Origin: JBEBSD01 sp040394475
Lineage (GTDB): Bacteria > Bacteroidota > Bacteroidia > Cytophagales > Spirosomataceae
DNA length: 64,000 bases
Assembly: GCA_040394475.1 (NCBI GenBank)
Contig: JBEBSD010000026.1
Span: 1-64,000 of the forward strand
Reading direction: 5' to 3'
Shown here: piece after piece, positions 35,334 through 43,941 of the stretch
How positions within the stretch are numbered: the first letter of the stretch is position 1
Layout: the number at the start of each line of letters is the position of its first letter
Notes under the pieces: generated by a model
What the model saw: only the letters and a program-made list of their open reading frames with translations
Database searches by the model: none
Told to the model about the DNA's origin: nothing
Translations under genes and position numbers: made by a program

Positions 35334-36878
35334 ATGATGTTATCACACCTCACCAATTTTTCGCAGGACCTGGGCCCGTTGTTTCCCGAAGTGCAGCTGA
35401 ACGGCATCTTTGCGGATTCAATTACCTTCAATGACTGTGTTCCCAAATACCCGTATGAAGAGATTCTTGAGCGGTATCATGCCGAAAAAGAAATCCCTAC
35501 TTTTGACCTGACGGTATTTGTTTTTGAAAATTTTGATCTTCCCGATTTTGAGCCGGCAAAATATGAGACGGATCCCTCCAAACCGATTACAGAACATATT
35601 CACGGGTTGTGGGACATTCTTACCCGGGAACATTACCAGGAAACAGGCAGCTCCCTGATCCCGCTCCCCCATCCGTATGTGGTACCCGGCGGCCGGTTCC
35701 GGGGAATGTATTACTGGGACAGTTATTTTACGATGCTGGGGCTCCAGGTAAGCGGGCGCACCGACCTGATTCAGCACATGATCGACAATTTTGCATTCTG
35801 CATCAACGAGCTGGGTTTCATCCCTAACGCCAACCGTACTTATTACCTGACCCGGTCGCAGCCGCCGTTTCTGGCATTAATGATCCAGCTCCTTGAAAGC
35901 GAAAGAGGCGACGCGGTCTGGGAACAATACCTCCCGGCCCTTGAAAAAGAATACGCATTCTGGATGACAGGCGCCGAAACAGTGTCAACGGAAAACCCCG
36001 CCAGTGCCCGGGTTGTGCAACTCCCCGACGGTACCCTGTTCAACCGGTATTGGGACGCATCTGACGAGCCCCGGCCCGAATCGTTCCGGGAAGACGTCGA
36101 AGTAGCCGTAGCCTCTCGCCGCAATCCGCAGGAGGTATACCGACACATCCGTGCCGCCACTGAATCGGGCTGGGATTTCAGCAGTCGCTGGCTGCGCGAC
36201 CAGCACTCCATGGAAAGCATCCATACCGCCGACCTCATTCCGGTAGACCTGAACTGCCTGCTCCTGCACATCGAGCAAACCTTGGTGGCACAATACCGCC
36301 GGTTAACACCTTCGTCCGATCAGATTCCTCTTCTGGAGCAACGCGCTGCACAACGACGAAAAGGGATACAGCGCTATTGCTGGAACCGTGCAAGCGGTTT
36401 CTACTTTGACTACGACTGGATTCAGCAGGCCCCCACCGATGTTTTTTCCCTTGCTGCCGTTTATCCCTTGTTTGTCAATGTTGCCACCCACAAGCAGGCC
36501 CGTACAATGGTCACCCGCCTGGAAAAGGAATTTCTTCAGCCCGGAGGTTACCTCACGACCCTCCATACCAGCCGGCAGCAATGGGATGCCCCAAACGGCT
36601 GGGCGCCCCTGCAATGGCTTACCTACATCGGGCTTTGCAACTACGGTTTTCACGAGCTTGCCCAAAAAGGGAAGGAGCGCTGGTTGAATACCAACCGGAA
36701 GGTCTATGAACTCACCGGGAAGCTCACCGAGAAATACAATGTCATGAATAAGCTTTCGGAAGCGAAGGGAGGCGAATACCCCAACCAGGACGGCTTCGGC
36801 TGGACGAACGGTGTTTATTTGAAAATGGACGCCTCGAAGGAATTGTCCGACCCGGTCCCGAAAATAATTTTTCAATAG
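35334..36878 (+). CDS. Trehalase, GH37 family, cytoplasmic type
   Basis: Starts are possible at the ATGs at 35334 and 35337; the product is about 514 residues with no signal peptide, so it should act in the cytoplasm. GH37 signature 1 is present as PGGRFRGMYYWDSY and signature 2 as QWDAPNGWAP. The acid/base aspartate is in ESGWDFSSRW and the other catalytic glutamate in GGEYPNQDGFGW. In signature 1 the usual Glu after PGGRFR is Gly. It hydrolyses trehalose to glucose. Its place directly after the TPS/TPP gene puts synthesis and breakdown in one operon. Confidence 0.94.
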   Translation: MMLSHLTNFSQDLGPLFPEVQLNGIFADSITFNDCVPKYPYEEILERYHAEKEIPTFDLTVFVFENFDLPDFEPAKYETDPSKPITEHIHGLWDILTREHYQETGSSLIPLPHPYVVPGGRFRGMYYWDSYFTMLGLQVSGRTDLIQHMIDNFAFCINELGFIPNANRTYYLTRSQPPFLALMIQLLESERGDAVWEQYLPALEKEYAFWMTGAETVSTENPASARVVQLPDGTLFNRYWDASDEPRPESFREDVEVAVASRRNPQEVYRHIRAATESGWDFSSRWLRDQHSMESIHTADLIPVDLNCLLLHIEQTLVAQYRRLTPSSDQIPLLEQRAAQRRKGIQRYCWNRASGFYFDYDWIQQAPTDVFSLAAVYPLFVNVATHKQARTMVTRLEKEFLQPGGYLTTLHTSRQQWDAPNGWAPLQWLTYIGLCNYGFHELAQKGKERWLNTNRKVYELTGKLTEKYNVMNKLSEAKGGEYPNQDGFGWTNGVYLKMDASKELSDPVPKIIFQ

Positions 36879-36882
36879 AATC

Positions 36883-36913
36883 TTGACATATAACGCTTAT
36901 TCCCCTACTTTTG
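36883..36913 (+). promoter_or_regulatory. tRNA-Gln promoter
   Basis: TTG at 36883-36885 (within TTGACA), a 20-base spacer and TACTTTTG at 36906-36913 match the phylum consensus; the tRNA begins 18 bases later. Confidence 0.7.
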
Positions 36914-36930
36914 CACCACCATAACAGAAT

Positions 36931-37004
36931 TGGCCGATGGTGTAATGGTAACACAGAACATTTTGGTTGTTTTATTCAGGGTTCGAGTCCTTGTCGGCCA
37001 ACCA
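36931..37004 (+). tRNA. tRNA-Gln (anticodon TTG)
   Basis: The 74-base gene folds into a full cloverleaf. The acceptor stem TGGCCGA pairs with TCGGCCA, the D arm is GTGTAATGGTAACAC, the anticodon stem GAACA/TGTTT encloses the loop TTTTGGT with anticodon TTG, and the T arm is CAGGG-TTCGAGT-CCTTG. The discriminator A and the CCA end (37002-37004) are encoded. It has its own promoter and a perfect terminator, so it is an independent unit. Confidence 0.95.
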
Positions 37005-37016
37005 GATCATTTCAGA

Positions 37017-37052
37017 AAAAACCCATTCAGGAGCTCCTGAATGGGTTTTTTT
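37017..37052 (+). terminator. Rho-independent terminator of tRNA-Gln
   Basis: ACCCATTCAGGAG is followed directly by its exact complement CTCCTGAATGGGT and a run of seven T. The upstream A run also allows it to act on the opposite strand for the two-component gene that ends at 37080. Confidence 0.88.
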
Positions 37053-37079
37053 ATAGGTTCCTCCCCGGAGGCGGCCCGT

Positions 37080-40000
37080 TCACCCCGCTATATACTCACT
37101 GGGGGCTTTGCCGAACTGACTGCGGAACGATTTACTGAAGTATTTGGGATCGTTGAAGCCTACGGCAAATGCAACCTCCGATACGGTCATGGTTTTCTGT
37201 TTTAACAACGCTTCCGCCTTTTTCATACGGACAGAGCGTACCAGGTCCATCACGGAACAATCGGTAAGCATTTTGATCTTACGGAACAATACCGGGCGGC
37301 TCATTCCCAGTTCCTGTACCAGATCCGCCAGGTTCAGCTCGGGATTGCTGATATTCTCCTCAATCACCTTCATGAGCTTTTGAAGAAATACGGCATCAGG
37401 ATGTGTCGCCTGCTCCGGTATCAGGGGCTCCAGGCTTACCTTATGCTTGTATTTTTCTTTGAGTTCTTCCCGGACCCGCAGCAAGTTGCGGATTCTGGTA
37501 AGCAGTACTTTCGGATGAAAAGGCTTCGGCACATAGTCGTCGGCGCCCTGCTCCAGGCCCTTCACCTGCTGCTGTACCGAATCATAGGCCGTTAACAAAA
37601 TAACCGGGATATGATTGGTCCGCTCATCGGTTTTAATCCGGCCGGTGAGCGTTACCCCGTCCATGATCGGCATGGAGATATCACTGACGATCAGGTCCGG
37701 CAAAATCCGGCAAGCCAGGTCCCAGCCGGCGGCGCCGTTGGAGGCCTCGACAATTTCGTACGCTCCGGCCAGCAGCTCTTTTACATAATTCCGGAGGTCA
37801 TCCTGGTCCTCCACTAATAAAATAAGTGGATTTTTCATCCCTTTCCCGGTTTCCCGGCTTTCTTCGGCCTCATTTTCTGAAAAAGATACGTCCGTCAGCA
37901 GCCTTGTGGTCCTCAACGGCATATCTTCCGGTGCTCCCGCCATTTCGGAAGCCGCGCCCGGCGGCAGTGAAATCACAAACCGGGTAAACCCATTTTGCCG
38001 GAGCCCTGATTCTTCACTTTCTACCTCGATAGTCCCCTGATGCAATTCGACAATATTTTTACTCAATGCGAGGCCAATACCAAATCCGGAATTTTGTCGG
38101 TCCCCCGTCTGGTAAAACCGTTGGAAAATACGATCCAGCTCCTCCCGGGCAATCCCGATCCCATTGTCTTCCACGGCTATCTTCACCTGGCCATCTGACG
38201 AAATACGGGTTGATATCCGTATTTCCCCCCCGGTAGGTGTAAATTTAAACGCGTTGATCAGCAGGTTGTGAAATACTTTCTCCATTTCCTCCGGATCGAA
38301 CCAAACCCATAAAGGCCGGCCATGAGAAATGACCTTCAGCCGGATTTGACGGGCAATGGCATAACTCTGGAAGCTGGCCCGCACTTCTTCCAACCACTCC
38401 TCCAAATCCAGTTTCCGGGCTTTGATCCGCACGGTCCCCATTTCGTGCTTCTGAAAATCGAGCAGTTGCTCCACCAGTCGCATCAGCCGGTTGGTACTTC
38501 CCTGCATTACTTCCAGCTGCCTTTTCAGGATCCCGTTGGCATCCGGATCTTCCTCCAGAATTTTCATAGGCCCCATTATGAGTGTAAGGGGTGTCCGGAT
38601 CTCATGGATAATATTGGTAAAAAAATGAATACGCGTCTGGTGCAGTTCCTCCTGCTGCTTTTTTTCCATATGCTCCAGTTCCAGGTCATGTGCCAGCTGA
38701 AGGCGTTCCCGGTGGTAGCGCGACCAGGTGTAAAGCAGCCCCAGAAAAGCCGCGACATACCCTATATAAGCCCAGGTGGTCTTCCAGGGCGGCGGCAGTA
38801 TGGTTATTTTCATTTCCAGCGGCTCATTGCTCCATACCCCGTTGTTGTTACTGCCCTTGATTTTGAGGGTGTAGGTACCCGGCTCCAGGTTCATGTAAGT
38901 CGCCACGGGCTCCTTCACATAGTTCCACTCTTCCTCAAACCCTTCCAGCAGATAGGCATACTGGTTTTTCTGGGCGTCGATGTAGTTGATCGAAGCAAAT
39001 TCAACAGAAAACACATTCTGCCGGTGGTTAAACTCCAGTGCCGGGGTAAGCAGCAGATGTTCCCTCAGGATACCATCCGTACCCCCTATTTCGACCGGTT
39101 TATTAAACAATTTCAATCCTGTAAAAACGATTGAAGGCCGCATGGGGTTGATGCGGATGCTGTCCGGTGCGAAGCGTACAATTCCATTGTAACCACCGAA
39201 ATACAACTTCCCCTGGCGATCGTCGAACACTGAATTCGGCAAAAACTCCTTGCACACCAACCCGTCGTTCCTGTCGTAGGTAATGATCACCCCCGATGCC
39301 GGATCCAGTTTCGACAAACCATCGTCGGTGGCGATCCAGAAATTCCCGGCACTGTCTTCGCTCACTCCGAAAACATTATCGCCTCCCAATCCGTCTGCCT
39401 TTGAATAATGGATGAACTGCCCGGTTTCCGGATCATACCGGTTCAGTCCGGCACCTCGCGTGCTGATCCATATGTGCCCGCGGCTGTCCTCAAAAAGTCC
39501 GACAACATAATTGCCGCTGATCGCATTTTGCGGCCCCGCCTTGTAGTGAATAAACCGTCCTTCTCCTCTGACCTTCTGAGCCAGCCCGGTAGTCGTTCCC
39601 AGCCAGATTCGCTCTTTGCTGTCGATCAGCAAACAGGTGATGCTATTAGAAGGCGGGCCCTTTTCCGATCGGTCCTGGTAACTGAATTGTTCGAACTTTC
39701 CCGTCTCCGGGTCCATTTTGCACAGCCCTCCCCGGAAAGTGGCAATCCACAGCTGTCCTTCCTTGTCGTAGGAGAGCCCATAGATCCGGTCGTCGGGGAG
39801 CGACCCCTGAACATTCGGGATGCTCAAGTACCGGGTAATGGTACCGGTAGCGAAGTCCATGTAATTCAACCCTTTAATGGTTCCGATCCACAATCCCCTG
39901 GTGCCATTCCGCAGGAGACATTTGATCTTATCGTTCGACAGCGAATTCGGATTCTCCGGGTCGTGCCGGTAATGCTGTACTATTTTATCAGTCTCATCAA

Positions 40001-41192
40001 CCAGAAACAACCCCTTATCATCGGATCCGACCCAAAGGTGGTGATCGGCAGCCGCCATCATCGGCCCCGCAATTTTGAACGGTTTTCGTCCCGCCCCGTT
40101 GACGAGCCTCAGCGAACCAAATTGCTGTGAAAACGGGTTGTAGTGATTCACTCCCCCATAAAACGTGCCGATCCAGACTGTTCCTTCATGGCTCCGGTAA
40201 ATGGCACGGATGGAATTATCACTCAGAGAACCTGGCTGATCTGGCGCATTCACGAACCTGCGGAAATTCACTCCATCCTGTCCGCAAATAAGCAGGCCCG
40301 ACATGGTCCCGATCCAGAACTGTCCGCTTTCATCCGGCTGAATCGTCCGTACGGCAAAATTGGACAGGTCGAGTCCGCGGATGGGATGCCAGCTGGTCAC
40401 CTTTCCCTGCGCCGGGTCAAAAAGAGCTATCCCCTTGGTCTCTGTGCCGATCCAAAGCCGGCCCTGCCTGTCTTCAGCGATGGTATTCACCCAATTGGAG
40501 GTATTGTGCCAGACCGAATCTTCCGGATGCAGGTAAAAATGCTTGACTTCATACACACCGTCGTGCCTTCGTCTGACCCGCGACAGCCCAACGGTGGTTC
40601 CTACCCACAGGTTCTGTTTTGTATCCTCGTACAACGACTTTATATCAAAAGCGCCCGATTCGTCCGCTGTATTTCCTTCCATCATCAGCTGCTCGAACTT
40701 TGCTGTCCCGGGGGCCTTCAACCGGTTTAAGCCTCTGCGCGTGCCCACCCACAAACTCCCGTCAGCCGTCTGTACGATGGCAGAAATATTGTTGTAACTG
40801 ATGGAATGACCTGAGGTGTCATGCCGCATTCTCCGGAAATCATCGGTACGCGGCCTGTACAGGTTGAGTCCGCCGCTGGTACCTATCCATAAGTTTCCCT
40901 GCTTATCTTTTGTAATAACATTTATTGAACTTGAAGAAAGCGACGTGCTGTCTTCCGGCTCCCTCCGGTAGACGATATTTTTATGGGAATCATAGCGATT
41001 GAGGCCATCGCGGGTTCCGAACCACATAAATCCATACGCATCCTGCTCAATAGCATACACGCTGCTCTGCGACAGGTTTTCATCGATTGACAGATGGCTG
41101 AATGTAATCTGTCGCTGGGCAGCCGCTTCTATGCAGGCCAGCAGGATCAGGCCTATAACCCGGAAACAGCCCCTAACAGCCTTTTGACTCAT
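37080..41192 (-). CDS. Hybrid two-component sensor kinase / AraC-type response regulator
   Basis: The 1,370-residue protein joins sensor and regulator in one chain. A signal peptide (about 1-25) leads into about 650 residues of repeated GLWIGT, LWIATFRGGL and GLNRY motifs, which form two beta-propellers, then a Y_Y_Y domain (about 730-795, LLEGFEEEWNYV) and one membrane helix (about 805-825). The kinase part has HEIRTPLTLI with phospho-acceptor His near 862 and NLLINAFKFTPTGG. A receiver domain starts near 1120 (LLVEDQDD; Asp near 1167 in IVSDISMP). An AraC helix-turn-helix (about 1270-1370: VSEVAFAVGFNDPKYFSKSF) ends the chain. Such proteins sense oligosaccharides in the periplasm and switch on nearby utilisation loci. 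No SusCD pair is next to it. Confidence 0.96.
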   Translation of the reverse strand: MSQKAVRGCFRVIGLILLACIEAAAQRQITFSHLSIDENLSQSSVYAIEQDAYGFMWFGTRDGLNRYDSHKNIVYRREPEDSTSLSSSSINVITKDKQGNLWIGTSGGLNLYRPRTDDFRRMRHDTSGHSISYNNISAIVQTADGSLWVGTRRGLNRLKAPGTAKFEQLMMEGNTADESGAFDIKSLYEDTKQNLWVGTTVGLSRVRRRHDGVYEVKHFYLHPEDSVWHNTSNWVNTIAEDRQGRLWIGTETKGIALFDPAQGKVTSWHPIRGLDLSNFAVRTIQPDESGQFWIGTMSGLLICGQDGVNFRRFVNAPDQPGSLSDNSIRAIYRSHEGTVWIGTFYGGVNHYNPFSQQFGSLRLVNGAGRKPFKIAGPMMAAADHHLWVGSDDKGLFLVDETDKIVQHYRHDPENPNSLSNDKIKCLLRNGTRGLWIGTIKGLNYMDFATGTITRYLSIPNVQGSLPDDRIYGLSYDKEGQLWIATFRGGLCKMDPETGKFEQFSYQDRSEKGPPSNSITCLLIDSKERIWLGTTTGLAQKVRGEGRFIHYKAGPQNAISGNYVVGLFEDSRGHIWISTRGAGLNRYDPETGQFIHYSKADGLGGDNVFGVSEDSAGNFWIATDDGLSKLDPASGVIITYDRNDGLVCKEFLPNSVFDDRQGKLYFGGYNGIVRFAPDSIRINPMRPSIVFTGLKLFNKPVEIGGTDGILREHLLLTPALEFNHRQNVFSVEFASINYIDAQKNQYAYLLEGFEEEWNYVKEPVATYMNLEPGTYTLKIKGSNNNGVWSNEPLEMKITILPPPWKTTWAYIGYVAAFLGLLYTWSRYHRERLQLAHDLELEHMEKKQQEELHQTRIHFFTNIIHEIRTPLTLIMGPMKILEEDPDANGILKRQLEVMQGSTNRLMRLVEQLLDFQKHEMGTVRIKARKLDLEEWLEEVRASFQSYAIARQIRLKVISHGRPLWVWFDPEEMEKVFHNLLINAFKFTPTGGEIRISTRISSDGQVKIAVEDNGIGIAREELDRIFQRFYQTGDRQNSGFGIGLALSKNIVELHQGTIEVESEESGLRQNGFTRFVISLPPGAASEMAGAPEDMPLRTTRLLTDVSFSENEAEESRETGKGMKNPLILLVEDQDDLRNYVKELLAGAYEIVEASNGAAGWDLACRILPDLIVSDISMPIMDGVTLTGRIKTDERTNHIPVILLTAYDSVQQQVKGLEQGADDYVPKPFHPKVLLTRIRNLLRVREELKEKYKHKVSLEPLIPEQATHPDAVFLQKLMKVIEENISNPELNLADLVQELGMSRPVLFRKIKMLTDCSVMDLVRSVRMKKAEALLKQKTMTVSEVAFAVGFNDPKYFSKSFRSQFGKAPSEYIAG

Positions 41193-41376
41193 ATAGAATT
41201 AGTTAAATAGAATACTGCTATCGTTATAAAGACGAAATTACACCCTTTTTCCCTCACACCAACCCCCTCTCCGTGCAAACATCCAAAAAGATAAAAAGCG
41301 TCGGCCGCATGTTTATGTCCGTCATTTTTAGTAACTTTCCTTTACTATTGCTCTTTTTTACCAACCCGTTACCGCT

Positions 41377-42636
41377 ATGAAAAGCCTGCTTTCGGTGCTG
41401 GTTCTGCTCTGTTGTCACATCCAGCCCGGATGGGGAAACTATCTGCTGCTTCCTATGGATGACACACAAGCCAATCATTTAAAAGCGTATGGGTTGGCCT
41501 ACCAGGTACTGACTGCCGATGCTGAGGTGGACTGGCTGCTCAATTACCGGGGAGGAAGCTTTGGCATTGCCCACACTCAGGCAGTGGAGCGGGAGTGTCG
41601 GCTCCTGGGGGTCTCTTACCAGGTGGTTTCCGATGCAGCGTATAACCAGATCCTTCATCAGATTCAGCAGGACGAAGTCAATATGAACATGGTAAAACTC
41701 CATAAAGCCGCCCGGATTGCGGTGTATTCTCCCATAGAAATCAGTCCGTCCGAATTTGAAAATACCGACGCCGTACTCCTGGTACTGAAATATGCGGAAA
41801 TCCCGTTTAAGGTCATTTACGATGAAGAAATCCTGCGTGGCGACCTGAGCGAATACGATTGGGTCCACCTCCATCATGAAGATTTCACCGGGCAGTTCGG
41901 TCGCAGCATGCGCCGGGTTTCGGAAGCCGATATCCGGGCTCAGGAGGCCATTGCCCACCGTTACGGATTTACCAAAGTGTCGCACATGAAACTGGCCGTA
42001 GCCAAGGCCATCAAAGCTTATTGCATGGGCGGCGGGTTCTTATTTGCTATGTGTTCGGGGGCGGAAACCTTCGATATCGCCCTGGCGGCAGAAGGGGTGG
42101 ATATTGTGGAAAGCATGTTCGATGGCGATGGGGTCGATCCCAATGCCCAATCCCGGCTGGACTTTGAAAAAACCTTTGCCTTCCATCATTTCAAAATCGA
42201 CACCGACGGCTATAATGGCATGACCTTTTCCGATATCAATTCGTCTTACGGCAGCGGCTGGGGCAGCGGCGCAGAATCCTATTTCTCATTGTTCGACTTT
42301 TCTGCCAAATGGGATATTATTCCTGCGATGCTGGTACAGAACCATGAATACCTGATCCGGGAATTTTTCGGACAGACGACAGCCTTCAACCAGCATACCG
42401 TCAAACCGGATGTACTGGTGATGGGGAAGGGGAAAACGTCGGACCGGTATATTTACGGCGAAATCGGTCGCGGACAATGGACCTTCTACGGCGGCCATGA
42501 CCCTGAGAGCCGCCGCGGAGGCAGCCGGGGGCGCCAGCCCACGGACCTCAACCTATATCCCAATTCTCCGGGTTACCGGCTGATCCTCAATAATGTTTTA
42601 TTTCCTTCGGCAAAAAAGAAAAAACGAAAAACCTAG
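41377..42636 (+). CDS. Secreted conserved protein of unknown function (sometimes labelled asparagine synthetase B)
   Basis: The 419-residue protein has a signal peptide (about 1-20, HIQPGWGN). Its mature start NYLLLPMDDTQANHLKAYGLAYQ is split here as NYLLLPMDDTQ and NHLKAYGLAY. I see no glutaminase cysteine at the N-terminus and no ATP-pyrophosphatase SGGLDS motif, so the asparagine synthetase label sometimes given to such proteins is not supported. A central segment with KAYCMGGGFLFAMCSGAETFD resembles a class I amidotransferase-like or ThuA-like turn around a cysteine. Residues from about 270 include DINSSYGSGWGSGAESYFS and end KKKKRKT. It is divergent from the hybrid regulator. Confidence 0.7.
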   Translation: MKSLLSVLVLLCCHIQPGWGNYLLLPMDDTQANHLKAYGLAYQVLTADAEVDWLLNYRGGSFGIAHTQAVERECRLLGVSYQVVSDAAYNQILHQIQQDEVNMNMVKLHKAARIAVYSPIEISPSEFENTDAVLLVLKYAEIPFKVIYDEEILRGDLSEYDWVHLHHEDFTGQFGRSMRRVSEADIRAQEAIAHRYGFTKVSHMKLAVAKAIKAYCMGGGFLFAMCSGAETFDIALAAEGVDIVESMFDGDGVDPNAQSRLDFEKTFAFHHFKIDTDGYNGMTFSDINSSYGSGWGSGAESYFSLFDFSAKWDIIPAMLVQNHEYLIREFFGQTTAFNQHTVKPDVLVMGKGKTSDRYIYGEIGRGQWTFYGGHDPESRRGGSRGRQPTDLNLYPNSPGYRLILNNVLFPSAKKKKRKT

Positions 42637-42665
42637 GTAACAACTGACGGCGTCCGCGGTCTGTA

Positions 42666-42686
42666 ACCACGGACGGTGTCCGTGGT
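42666..42686. repeat. 9-bp hairpin (ACCACGGAC/GTCCGTGGT)
   Basis: A perfect 9-bp stem with a 3-base loop lies 29 bases after the stop codon at 42636. Its style recalls the palindromic repeats at 44767, 49987 and 52966, but the sequence differs and no T run follows. Confidence 0.55.
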
Positions 42687-42751
42687 CAGCAACCCCATAC
42701 CGCCCCACCGGGATTTCCCGCAATATTTTCGGCACTTTCCCTTTCTCTACG

Positions 42752-42759
42752 TATCTTTG
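42752..42759 (+). promoter_or_regulatory. -7 box for pyrB
   Basis: TATCTTTG fits TAnnTTTG and ends 24 bases before the pyrB ATG; a TTTC sits about 21 bases upstream of it. Confidence 0.55.
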
Positions 42760-42783
42760 CGCGGTTATTACATGTTCCATCGT

Positions 42784-43704
42784 ATGACAAAACTTTCGGT
42801 CAGGCATTTGCTCGGGATCAAAAACATCACCGAGGGCGATATTCAGACGATTCTTGAAACCGCCACACAGTTCAAAGAGGTTATCAACCGCCCTATTAAG
42901 AAAGTTCCTTCCCTACGTGATATTACCATTGCCAACGTATTTTTCGAGAATTCCACCCGGACACGCCTTTCCTTCGAGCTTGCAGAGAAACGGCTCTCTG
43001 CCGATACCATTAATTTCTCTTCTTCAGGAAGCTCTGTAAAAAAAGGAGAAACCTTGCTGGATACGGTAAACAATATCCTGGCAATGAAGGTAGACATGAT
43101 CGTGATGCGTCACAGCAGTCCCGGAGCGCCTCATTTTCTGGCCGACCGTATCCCGGCCAATATCGTGAATGCGGGCGACGGCACCCATGAGCACCCTACC
43201 CAGGGCCTGCTCGACGCCTTCTCCATGCACGAGCGCCTGGGCGATCTGACGGGTAAAAAAATTGCCATTATCGGGGATATCACGCACTCCCGCGTCGCAC
43301 TTTCCAATATTTTCTGTCTGCAAAAGCTGGGAGCGGATGTGATGGTATGCGGACCCAATACGCTTATCCCCAAATACATTTCCAATCTGGGGGTCCGGGT
43401 CGGACATGATGTCCGCGAGGCGCTGGCATGGTGCGATGTGGCCAACGTGCTGCGCATCCAGCTGGAACGGCAACAGATCAAGTATTTCCCGTCTCTGCGG
43501 GAGTATGCGATGTATTTCGGCATTACCAAACAAATGCTGGATGAACTCGATAAGGAAATCATCCTGATGCACCCGGGACCGATCAACCGTGGTGTCGAAC
43601 TAAGCTCCGACGCGGCGGATTCCCGGCATTCCATCATTCTCAACCAGGTCGAAAACGGGGTAGCCATCCGGATGGCGGTATTGTACCTGCTTGCGCAGCA
43701 GTAG
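42784..43704 (+). CDS. pyrB: Aspartate carbamoyltransferase catalytic subunit
   Basis: The ATG at 42784 gives 306 residues; MFHR upstream in the same frame would follow the promoter box too closely. Carbamoyl-phosphate motif FFENSTRTRLSFE, the RHSSPGAPHFLA and HPTQGLLDAF segments, and the aspartate-binding LMHPGPINRGVEL are intact. It makes carbamoylaspartate, the first committed step of pyrimidine synthesis, in the cytoplasm. No pyrI or other pyr gene is adjacent. The gene is followed by a long imperfect tandem repeat. Confidence 0.97.
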   Translation: MTKLSVRHLLGIKNITEGDIQTILETATQFKEVINRPIKKVPSLRDITIANVFFENSTRTRLSFELAEKRLSADTINFSSSGSSVKKGETLLDTVNNILAMKVDMIVMRHSSPGAPHFLADRIPANIVNAGDGTHEHPTQGLLDAFSMHERLGDLTGKKIAIIGDITHSRVALSNIFCLQKLGADVMVCGPNTLIPKYISNLGVRVGHDVREALAWCDVANVLRIQLERQQIKYFPSLREYAMYFGITKQMLDELDKEIILMHPGPINRGVELSSDAADSRHSIILNQVENGVAIRMAVLYLLAQQ

Positions 43705-43866
43705 TGTCGGCAATCGGCTTTCGGAGATCGGCTTTCAGATATCAGCAATCGGCTTTCGGCAATCGGCTTTCGGAGATCAGCTTTCAGATGTCGGCAATCG
43801 GTTTTCGGCAATCGGCTTTCGGCTGTTAGCTGACCGCCGACAGCTGATAGCCCTTAGCTGCCAGCC
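43705..43866. repeat. Imperfect tandem array of GGCAATCGGCTTTCGG units
   Basis: About eight units built on ATCGGCTTTCGG, interleaved with agatcagctttcagat variants, run from the pyrB stop to about 43820. They are followed by GACAGCTGATAGCCCTTAGC, related to the gctgatag unit at 4054-4134. It reads as a slippage- or recombination-grown array. No reading frame or CRISPR-like spacer pattern is present. Confidence 0.85.
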
Positions 43867-43900
43867 GTTAATTGACTGCCGGCAACCCCACGGAACACCC

Positions 43901-43931
43901 CTTGTCCGGACAAAACTTCCCTTTATATTTG
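43901..43931 (+). promoter_or_regulatory. GH25 gene promoter
   Basis: CTTG at 43901-43904, an exact 19-base spacer and TATATTTG at 43924-43931. The ATG follows only 10 bases after the -7 box, so the mRNA should have an extremely short leader. Confidence 0.7.
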
Positions 43932-43941
43932 CTGCCGGTTT

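Noticed and set aside
38322..39134. Plus-strand open frame of 270 codons inside the hybrid regulator
   Set aside because: It is antisense to the kinase region, and its composition (Pro, His, Gln) is that of a shadow frame.
43705..43866. CRISPR-like array after pyrB
   Set aside because: Units are short, imperfect and contiguous, with no regular spacer pattern.
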